DNA from: Clostridiaceae bacterium
Lineage (GTDB): Bacteria; Bacillota; Clostridia; Saccharofermentanales; Saccharofermentanaceae
Length of the DNA: 51,641 nucleotides
Assembly: GCA_012718915.1 (NCBI GenBank)
Contig: JAAYBI010000058.1
Coordinates: 1-51,641, forward strand
Direction: 5' to 3'
The position numbers and the translations under genes are program-made. Within the stretch, counting starts at the first letter, position 1, and every line of letters begins with the position of its first letter. Below, one piece after another: positions 45,527-51,641 of the stretch. The notes beneath the pieces are model-generated. The model saw nothing but the letters and a program-made list of their open reading frames with translations. It did no database searches and was not told the origin of the DNA.

Positions 45527-47429
45527 GACAAACCCCCGTATTATATTCCGCAGCACCACAAGCCCGACATCCTCCGTGACATGGTGCGGTCGTCTTCTCT
45601 TGGTATGCCATCGCGCGCTCGTGAAACAGATATGACTTGCGCACGCCGATGTCGATATGATCCCATGGCAGAATCTCTTCTTCACCGCGCGACCTCGCGC
45701 CGAAGAAATCCAAACTCAATCCATGCGATTCGAGAACCCTCAACCAGTCCTCATAGCGAAAACAATCATCCCAGGCATCAAAGTACAAACCTTGTCGATA
45801 ACCGTCCGTCAAAACATCAAGAAGCCTTCGATCTCCCCTTGCGAGTAATGCTTCCCATACCGAGGTCTTAAGGTCATGCCATGAGTATTTTATGTTCCTA
45901 CTCTTCAGGGCTTCGGCCAATACTTTCTGCTTATCGCGAAGCGACTCAATCGTGTCTTGCGCCTCCCACTGAAATGGAGTAAAAGGCTTGGGGATAAACA
46001 TAGAAGTTGACACAACAATCTCCGGTTTTCTCCTCTTGAGTCCTTCACGGTTGGCTACTTCGAAAAACAGTTTTTCTACACGTCTTGCTATCTGCGCGAT
46101 GCCCAAGACATCTTCCATCGTTTCCGTTGGCAATCCCAACATAAAATAAAGCTTGACCCTTTGCCAACCACCGGCAAACGCCAGTTCCAGCGAGGACATA
46201 ATGTCCTCCTCTGTGATGCCTTTATTTATGACATCTCGCAAACGTTGTGTTCCAGCCTCAGGAGCAAATGTCAGACCGGTTTTTCGAGTACCGGATACTT
46301 TTTCCATTAACTCCAAAGAAAAGGAATCCAAGCGCAATGACGGCAAGGATAAACTGGTATGCCGGTCTGCGAAGGGCTCAACCATGATATCCAGAAATTC
46401 CGGAAGCGAAGAGTAATCGCTTGTAGATAAAGATAAGACACCGATTTCATCATATCCCGTGGCAGCTTCTAATTCATAACCTTGACCACATAGCGTTTCG
46501 ATGCTTTTCTCTCTTACCGGACGATAGACGTATCCTGCTTGGCAAAAGCGACAACCCCGACTGCACCCGCGAAACAACTCAAGATAAGCGCGATCATGGA
46601 CAATTTTGGTATGCGGAACCACCGGATTAGTCGGAAAATCAACGCAGTCCAAGTTCGAAATAATGCGCTTACGAACCGATTTCGGTGCCCATTCAACGAG
46701 GGTGTCGATACTCTTTATTGTACCGTCAGTATTATAGTCCATCGAATAGTATGAAGGTACATAAACACCTTCAAGCTTTGAAGCCTCCTTAAGCAATGAA
46801 GCCTTGCTCATTGGCTCGTTCGTACGAGCGGATGCCTTGTAAATCTTCATTAAGTCCATGAACTCTGCAAGGACTTCTTCTCCCTCGCCCAAAAAGACCA
46901 GGTCAAATACTTCAGCAATCGGCTCAATATTATATACCACCGGTCCGCCGGCAACTACAATTGGGTCAGATTCCGATCGCTCAGAAGCCCGAAATGAAAT
47001 CCCTGATAAATCAAGCATTTGGAACACGTTAGTAAAGCACATTTCATACTGCAGTGAAAACCCGAGCACGTCGAAATCATTCAGCGGACTTCGGGTCTCA
47101 AGAGTGAACAGCGGCAATGCTTTATCGCGCATCAACCGGTCCATGTCTTTCCATGGCGAAAAGGCACGCTCACAAGCCACACCGTCAATATCATTGAGAA
47201 TCTTGTATAGAATTTTCATCGCAAGATTACTCATCGCAATTTCGTAAATATCGGGAAAGCACAACGCAAATCTAAGGTAAGACGTGGTACCTTCCTCACG
47301 CAACTGCCGAAGCATTTCGGATTTGATCACCTCACCCCACTCACCGCCAACATAACGCGCAGGGTTTTCTACAGACAGTAAATCACCCCGACTTAATTCG
47401 ACACGGTGAATTGAATTGTTCTCATTCAT
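45519..47429 (-). CDS. B12-binding-like radical SAM protein (TIGR03960 family)
   Basis: A 636-residue radical SAM enzyme of unknown substrate. The N-terminal part (to about residue 230) has a B12-binding-like fold without an obvious cobalamin His (LGFSLQYEMCFTNVF, VVAGGPVVYNIEP). The radical SAM cluster motif is CSRGCRFCQAG near residue 290. A C-terminal CHGGCRACGA (CxxxCxxC-like) near 620 may hold a second metal site. Start set at the ATG at 47429 with GGGAG before it, overlapping the trpF stop (ATGA). It works with the DUF2344 protein in a pair conserved through the clostridia. Confidence 0.9.
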   Translation of the reverse strand: MNENNSIHRVELSRGDLLSVENPARYVGGEWGEVIKSEMLRQLREEGTTSYLRFALCFPDIYEIAMSNLAMKILYKILNDIDGVACERAFSPWKDMDRLMRDKALPLFTLETRSPLNDFDVLGFSLQYEMCFTNVFQMLDLSGISFRASERSESDPIVVAGGPVVYNIEPIAEVFDLVFLGEGEEVLAEFMDLMKIYKASARTNEPMSKASLLKEASKLEGVYVPSYYSMDYNTDGTIKSIDTLVEWAPKSVRKRIISNLDCVDFPTNPVVPHTKIVHDRAYLELFRGCSRGCRFCQAGYVYRPVREKSIETLCGQGYELEAATGYDEIGVLSLSTSDYSSLPEFLDIMVEPFADRHTSLSLPSLRLDSFSLELMEKVSGTRKTGLTFAPEAGTQRLRDVINKGITEEDIMSSLELAFAGGWQRVKLYFMLGLPTETMEDVLGIAQIARRVEKLFFEVANREGLKRRKPEIVVSTSMFIPKPFTPFQWEAQDTIESLRDKQKVLAEALKSRNIKYSWHDLKTSVWEALLARGDRRLLDVLTDGYRQGLYFDAWDDCFRYEDWLRVLESHGLSLDFFGARSRGEEEILPWDHIDIGVRKSYLFHERAMAYQEKTTAPCHGGCRACGAAEYNTGVCHA

Positions 47430-48115
47430 GAGTGACTCCCTACTTTGCGTGCTGCAATAACAAAATCGCACACCTTATTATTGTCCTTGAAGCCGTCCGT
47501 TTCCAACAAGCTCGAAGCATCCACACCGAACGGAGAAAAGAACCGAACGGTCTCTTCAACATTCATCGGATCAAGCCCACCGGCAACGAAAATCAAGTTA
47601 TTGTCAATCTTGATTCTTTCATAAAAGCGCTTGCCGATCTCCCACGGAAATGCAACACCGGAACCCCCGTCCGATTGATCAACACAGATATCGAACAAGA
47701 GTGCGTCAAATCTCGAAAGGTTCGGCATTCTATGAATTCTAAGCCAAAACTCATCCGTCTTAGATTCCTCGTCAGGAATCGGAATACGCTGCCAAATTTT
47801 GATTCCCGTTAATGAGTTTCTGTTGAAGGCGGCTATGAGCTCGTCGAGATAGACTTCAGTTGTGTCCCAGTGTAATTGAATGACATCAAGACCGACCGTT
47901 TTGGCAGTCGAAACGATTTCTTCGACAGGAGTATGAGTAAATACACCAACACAAGAGATTCCGGAATCCAGTCGGTCGCGAATGCGTCTTGCCTCTTGAG
48001 CCGAAACCCGTCTCTTCGAAGGCGCAAAGACGAATCCGATATAATCCGGCAGACACGCATTCACGATATTTGCGTCTTCTTCTCTGCGAAGTCCGCAAAC
48101 TTTAACTAGCGTCAT
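47426..48115 (-). CDS. trpF: Phosphoribosylanthranilate isomerase
   Basis: Third step of tryptophan synthesis. The 229-residue TIM barrel has VKVCGLRREEDA with the catalytic Cys, GFVFAPSKRRV, CVGVFTH, the catalytic Asp in FDICVDQSDGGSG and FVAGGLDPMNVEE. IQLHWDT replaces the usual IQLHG, and DASSLLET the usual DvSSGvE, so the phosphate site has drifted somewhat. No other trp gene is near. The ATG at 48115 follows pgi by ten bases; the radical SAM gene overlaps its stop, so the four genes form one operon. Confidence 0.9.
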   Translation of the reverse strand: MTLVKVCGLRREEDANIVNACLPDYIGFVFAPSKRRVSAQEARRIRDRLDSGISCVGVFTHTPVEEIVSTAKTVGLDVIQLHWDTTEVYLDELIAAFNRNSLTGIKIWQRIPIPDEESKTDEFWLRIHRMPNLSRFDALLFDICVDQSDGGSGVAFPWEIGKRFYERIKIDNNLIFVAGGLDPMNVEETVRFFSPFGVDASSLLETDGFKDNNKVCDFVIAARKVGSHS

Positions 48116-48125
48116 CAATACTCAC

Positions 48126-49478
48126 TTAAGCCTTTCCGGACAAACGTGCTTCGAGCTGAACTTTTTCAGTCTCAAAGCCGGGCTTGCCCAACAAAGCAAA
48201 CATGTTTTTCTTATAGGCCTCTACACCGGGCTGATTAAAGGGATTAACCGCTAATACATATCCCGATATCGCGCAGGATTTTTCGAAGAAAAAGATTAAC
48301 TGACCCAACCAGTAAGCGTTCATCTCAGGAACATCAAGTATCAGATTCGGCACCTTACCGTCAACATGTGCTAAAACCGTACCCTGCATTGCCTTGAAAT
48401 TTACCTCGTTCATATCCATCCCGGAAAGGAAATTCAATCCGTCGAGATTTGAAGGATCGTTGGGAATCTCAAAATGACGGCGCGCCTTACTAAAATGGAC
48501 AACCGTTTCAAACAACATGCGTTGTCCATCTTGAATGTACTGACCCATCGAATGTAAATCCGTCGTATTATCAACACCGGCAGGGAAAATACCACGCTGA
48601 TCCTTACCCTCGGACTCTCCGAATAGCTGTTTCCACCACTCTGTCATAAAGTGAAAAGACGGCTCATAGTTAACCATAACCTCCGTCGTAAATCCCTTGC
48701 GAAGCAAGGCATTGCGAACAGCGGCATAGCGATAGCAAGCATTCTCCGCAACAGATACATTCTTGAATGTCTTAGCGCCATCTTTTGCGCCTTGCATCAA
48801 TTCGCGAATGTCTATGCCGGCAACCGCTATCGGCAAAAGGCCGACCGCTGTCAAAACAGAGAAACGTCCGCCAACATCATCCGGAACCACAAAAGTCTCA
48901 TATCCCTCTTGATCCGCAAGATTCTTCAAAGCGCCTCGCGCTTTGTCAGTCGTCGCAAAGATTCTTGTCTTTGCCTCTTCCTTACCGTAACGGTTCTCCA
49001 TGTAAGCCCGAAGAATACGAAATGCGATCGCTGGCTCTGTCGTTGTTCCGGACTTAGAAATAACATTTACAGACACGCGCTTGCCGTCAAGAATATCCAT
49101 TAAATCTGCCAGATATGTCGCACTGATTGAATTTCCGCAGAATATGACCTGTGGGGCCTTTCTGATCTTTTTACCGGCGATTGAAGCAAATGAATGCGAC
49201 AACAATTCAATGACTGCGCGAGCACCTAAATATGAACCTCCGATGCCAACTACCAAAAGAATATCGGAGTTTCTGCGTATTTTGGCCGCTGCCTTCCGTA
49301 TACGAGAGAATTCTTGTTTATCAAAATCACTCGGAAGATTGAGCCACCCCAAAAAATCATTGCCCGGGCCACTCTTCTTATGAAGCATCTCGTGCGCTAA
49401 TTTTATCTGCGGTACTAAATTGTCAATTTCTTCCTCTGATATAAAGTGAGCTGTATTCTTAATATCCAGTTTTATCAT
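48126..49478 (-). CDS. pgi: Glucose-6-phosphate isomerase
   Basis: Glycolytic isomerase of glucose-6-phosphate and fructose-6-phosphate. The 450-residue protein matches the B. subtilis length and begins [11 protein letters not shown] near residue 42; it has [25 protein letters not shown] and the catalytic Glu region, and [15 protein letters not shown]. Start set at the ATG at 49478 with GGAG before it; an ATG four codons upstream is possible. A promoter is at 49516-49545. First gene of the operon with trpF and the radical SAM pair. Confidence 0.97.
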   Translation of the reverse strand: MIKLDIKNTAHFISEEEIDNLVPQIKLAHEMLHKKSGPGNDFLGWLNLPSDFDKQEFSRIRKAAAKIRRNSDILLVVGIGGSYLGARAVIELLSHSFASIAGKKIRKAPQVIFCGNSISATYLADLMDILDGKRVSVNVISKSGTTTEPAIAFRILRAYMENRYGKEEAKTRIFATTDKARGALKNLADQEGYETFVVPDDVGGRFSVLTAVGLLPIAVAGIDIRELMQGAKDGAKTFKNVSVAENACYRYAAVRNALLRKGFTTEVMVNYEPSFHFMTEWWKQLFGESEGKDQRGIFPAGVDNTTDLHSMGQYIQDGQRMLFETVVHFSKARRHFEIPNDPSNLDGLNFLSGMDMNEVNFKAMQGTVLAHVDGKVPNLILDVPEMNAYWLGQLIFFFEKSCAISGYVLAVNPFNQPGVEAYKKNMFALLGKPGFETEKVQLEARLSGKA

Positions 49479-49515
49479 ATAAGTCTCCATTCTTTCCCAA
49501 ATTATGCCTTGCGTT

Positions 49516-49545
49516 AGTATAGCATTTTCAAACTGTTTATGTGAA
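49516..49545 (-). promoter_or_regulatory. Predicted pgi operon promoter
   Basis: Minus strand: TTCACA (49540-49545), 18-base spacer, TATACT (49516-49521) preceded by TGC (extended -10). Confidence 0.65.
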
Positions 49546-49645
49546 TATATAGCAAGAGATTTTGAATTTCAATCTATAAAAAGCGGCAATGGTTGGGCAA
49601 AAACACTCTGCTTTTTATTGAATAGTCATAATGACCCACACGAGC

Positions 49646-49670
49646 ACCGGCGACCGGTTGAGTGTATAAT
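49646..49670 (+). promoter_or_regulatory. Possible promoter with inverted repeat before the DUF4364 gene
   Basis: TATAAT at 49665-49670 without a good -35 box. The inverted repeat ACCGG-CGA-CCGGT (49646-49658) covers the spacer region, which could be an operator. No regulator is assigned. Confidence 0.4.
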
Positions 49671-49699
49671 ATATAAACAAACGGATACGAGGTATTAAA

Positions 49700-50251
49700 G
49701 TGTCGAACAGCCAGCTTCCAAACGCCAAACTTATTATTCTATACATACTTCAAAAGATACCGGGTATCAGCGCAACGGACTTGATGAAGCAGTCCATTGA
49801 TTCTTTGTACATGGATTATTTCATGTTTTCACAGGCAAAAGACGAATTACTTCGCGATCATTTGATGATTGAATCGGTCCGAAAAGGCGAAACAAGAAAA
49901 ACTGCCTCCGGACATCCGTTAGCTCTATGTGACATTACGCCGGAGGGCCAATCAGTACTTACCCGATTACTGCCGACTCTGCCGACCGCTGCACTCAGTT
50001 ATCTGACCGCCGAGGCAAGTAAATCGATCGTTCAAATCAAGAAATCTACGGAAGTCAGAGCCTATTATGAACCCGATGCCGACGGCCATTATAATGTTCA
50101 CCTCATACTAAAAGAGGGCGAACGCTATATTATTAATATCACACTCAACGCTCCAAACGAGAAGGTCGCCGAGCATATGATCCGTCGATGGAAGGAAAAC
50201 ACATCCACTATCTACGCCACATTAATTAATCAATTGTCCGACCCAAAATAA
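49700..50251 (+). CDS. DUF4364 winged-helix protein
   Basis: A 183-residue protein of a family common in clostridia, thought to be transcription regulators. Residues 1-85 form a PadR-like winged helix (LIILYILQKIPGISATDLMKQ, later LCDITPEGQSVLTRLL); the rest is a mixed domain of unknown role. GTG start at 49700 behind ACGAGG. Single gene ending at the terminator at 50253-50296. Its target is not evident; the palindrome at its own promoter is a candidate. Confidence 0.85.
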   Translation: MSNSQLPNAKLIILYILQKIPGISATDLMKQSIDSLYMDYFMFSQAKDELLRDHLMIESVRKGETRKTASGHPLALCDITPEGQSVLTRLLPTLPTAALSYLTAEASKSIVQIKKSTEVRAYYEPDADGHYNVHLILKEGERYIINITLNAPNEKVAEHMIRRWKENTSTIYATLINQLSDPK

Positions 50252-50252
50252 A

Positions 50253-50296
50253 GGAGCGTCTCAAAAGGCTTAATAATATGTCTTTTGAGAAACTCC
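50253..50296. terminator. Bidirectional terminator between the DUF4364 gene and fprA
   Basis: Inner stem TCTCAAAAG (50259-50267) with CTTTTGAGA (50282-50290), outer GGAG/CTCC. On the minus strand it is followed by TTTATTTT, on the plus strand by few T. It most likely ends fprA transcription and may also stop the convergent one. Confidence 0.75.
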
Positions 50297-50320
50297 CTCA
50301 CTAACTAAATCCGGCATCAC

Positions 50321-51532
50321 TCAGATCAATCGGTCGCCCAGCTGGAAAATTTTAGCCGCTAGCTCATCAGCGTATCGATCTATTTCGACTAGTTGTTCTT
50401 CGGTAGGAAGTCCTTCGTATTGAAGACTAGGCAATCGCTCCGCCTTCTTAAGGTTACTTGTCATTTCAGCAAATATTTCCGAGGCACGAGTCCCCCATCC
50501 ATACGATCCGATCAAGCCAATAAAAGGCGTCTTCACTCGCATCGCATTCATGAGCATTGAACAATATGCACCGGCAGGATGAGGCCCACCGAGAACCGTA
50601 GGCATAACAAATACGACAGCAGCGGCAGTGACCAAATCTCTCATCACCAGCCCGCTCTGAACAACAAGACTATCCGGCTTCTTTCCAAGATTTCGAGAAA
50701 GAACAGATATACCCTTAGAAGCCAGCTGTAAACAAAGACGCTCGGCTATTAGAGCTGAGCTTCCGTGCATACTCACAAAAGGCACTACGACTGTCTTTTC
50801 CACCTGATCGGAAGTCCAACGCATATACTTCTGAAGAATTACTGAAGGCTGATTCCAAATCGGACCATGTGCCGTAGCAATAATCGACGGAGCAAGCTCA
50901 ATGACCTTCTCGGTATATTTGCGAACCTGCGCAGAAAAGGGCATCATAATCTCAGCAAAATACGCTCTGGCGGCCACCTTAATCTCGTGACTGTTTGTGG
51001 CGAATATCTTATCTGAGGCGTAGTGCGAACCGAATAAGTCACTCGAAAACAGCGTCCGCGTCGTCGACTCATATACCATGGTATTATCCGGCCAATGCGC
51101 AAACGGAATCTTAATAAATGTCAGCGACCTTCCACCCAAGTCAATCTGGTCGCCCTCTGATACAATGTGAAATTTCTCAATCCCAATATGAAGATGAGTT
51201 ACCATGAGCTTAGCAACCGCTTCTGTTGCGACAATCTGAGCATTCGGGAACTTCTTCATTAACACCGGTAATGAACCGGAATGATCCTGTTCCGTGTGAA
51301 GGATGATAACATAATCAATGACCTTCACATCACATCGATCTACGCAATCCATAAACTCCTTCGTGAAGTCCGGATCGGCAGTATCTATTAGCGCAGACTT
51401 CGTCTGCCCTTTGACCACATAGGCATTATAGGTGGTACCATGCTCCGTGGGCATGATACAATCAAACATCTTACGATCGGGGTGCTGAATATCTATGCAA
51501 AATATTCCGTCATTAATTGCCTGAACCGCCAT
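50321..51532 (-). CDS. fprA: Flavodiiron protein (FprA, class A)
   Basis: Reduces oxygen to water (or NO) and so protects an anaerobe. The 403-residue protein has a metallo-beta-lactamase-like half with the diiron ligands HTEQDHSG (near 78), PFAHWPDNTM (near 145), LFSSDLFGSH (near 163) and IATAHGPIW (near 225), and a flavodoxin half from about 255 (VVVPFVSMHGSSALIAERL binding FMN). No rubredoxin domain is fused. Start set at the ATG at 51532 behind GGGAGG; the longer frame would run through the promoter. The family electron donor (rubredoxin or a partner reductase) is not in the window. Confidence 0.95.
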   Translation of the reverse strand: MAVQAINDGIFCIDIQHPDRKMFDCIMPTEHGTTYNAYVVKGQTKSALIDTADPDFTKEFMDCVDRCDVKVIDYVIILHTEQDHSGSLPVLMKKFPNAQIVATEAVAKLMVTHLHIGIEKFHIVSEGDQIDLGGRSLTFIKIPFAHWPDNTMVYESTTRTLFSSDLFGSHYASDKIFATNSHEIKVAARAYFAEIMMPFSAQVRKYTEKVIELAPSIIATAHGPIWNQPSVILQKYMRWTSDQVEKTVVVPFVSMHGSSALIAERLCLQLASKGISVLSRNLGKKPDSLVVQSGLVMRDLVTAAAVVFVMPTVLGGPHPAGAYCSMLMNAMRVKTPFIGLIGSYGWGTRASEIFAEMTSNLKKAERLPSLQYEGLPTEEQLVEIDRYADELAAKIFQLGDRLI

Positions 51533-51560
51533 AATATCCTCCCATTTCTGAAGTAAACAC

Positions 51561-51589
51561 ATTTTACCCCTAAGCGAAAAAAAGAGCAA
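51561..51589 (-). promoter_or_regulatory. Predicted fprA promoter
   Basis: Minus strand: TTGCTC (51584-51589), 17-base spacer rich in T, TAAAAT (51561-51566). Confidence 0.65.
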
Positions 51590-51641
51590 CGCAGATATGA
51601 TATAAGTATTTGCGTCTCTTTATGAAAGTTACTGATAACAA

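Noticed and set aside
49576-49622. Hairpin ATAAAAAGC...GCTTTTTAT between pgi and the DUF4364 gene as a terminator
   Set aside because: It has a loop of about 25 bases, no G-C rich stem, and lies between divergent promoters where no transcript needs to end.
51533-51589. Longer fprA start
   Set aside because: It overlaps the predicted promoter; GGGAGG and family alignment favour 51532.

Overview
This window looks like chromosomal DNA of an anaerobic, Gram-positive clostridium. The signs are a SAM-I riboswitch in front of metK, a B. subtilis-type AddAB nuclease, a DUF4364 regulator, a FabT-like MarR regulator, a flavodiiron protein and an Rnf-like electron-transport operon. Base composition is moderate and most genes lie on the minus strand, so the replication fork probably travels from high to low coordinates. 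The genus is not recognisable; a member of the Oscillospirales is a guess. No insertion sequence, phage, CRISPR array or rRNA was seen.

Layout. 1-4025: the RecD2 helicase (its last residues fall outside the window), then metK with its riboswitch, attenuator and promoter. 4384-9663 (plus strand): a reduced Tad/Flp pilus locus with a TadZ-like protein whose P-loop has decayed, the TadA/CpaF ATPase, a TadB-TadC fusion, a Flp1-type pilin and an FHA protein. 9660-16463: the F1Fo ATP synthase operon in standard order (a, c, b, alpha, gamma, beta, epsilon), but the delta gene has no separate copy; the C-terminal domain of delta is fused to the front of alpha. 16566-19099: upp, and a proA-rpiB operon. 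Three DnaA-box-like 9-mers lie upstream of the proA promoter. 19385-24139: an rRNA methyltransferase, a hydrolase, a small P-loop kinase, nagB and a CofE-like ligase. 24359-24435: tRNA-Arg(CCU). 24532-29314: an Rnf-like operon with rnfC, rnfD, a strongly diverged rnfG and a single membrane protein that reads like RnfE joined to RnfA; no rnfB is present and the cysteines and flavin-attachment motifs of several subunits are missing. 29336-31331: sigA and a zinc-ribbon membrane protein. 31443-32414: a GNAT-TadA fusion. 32383-41799: an acyl ligase-addB-addA operon. 41865-44691: a lipid module (acyl-CoA/ACP ligase, PlsC, lipid kinase, acyl carrier protein and MarR regulator) with two matching palindromic operators. 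44798-49545: a pgi-trpF-radical SAM-DUF2344 operon. 49700-51589: a DUF4364 regulator and the flavodiiron protein FprA.

Two energy-converting complexes in one window both depart from the textbook design: the delta-alpha fused ATP synthase and the RnfB-less Rnf-like operon. These are the main candidates for something not yet described. The lipid module reads as a fatty-acid activation and phospholipid acylation circuit under one FabT-like repressor.
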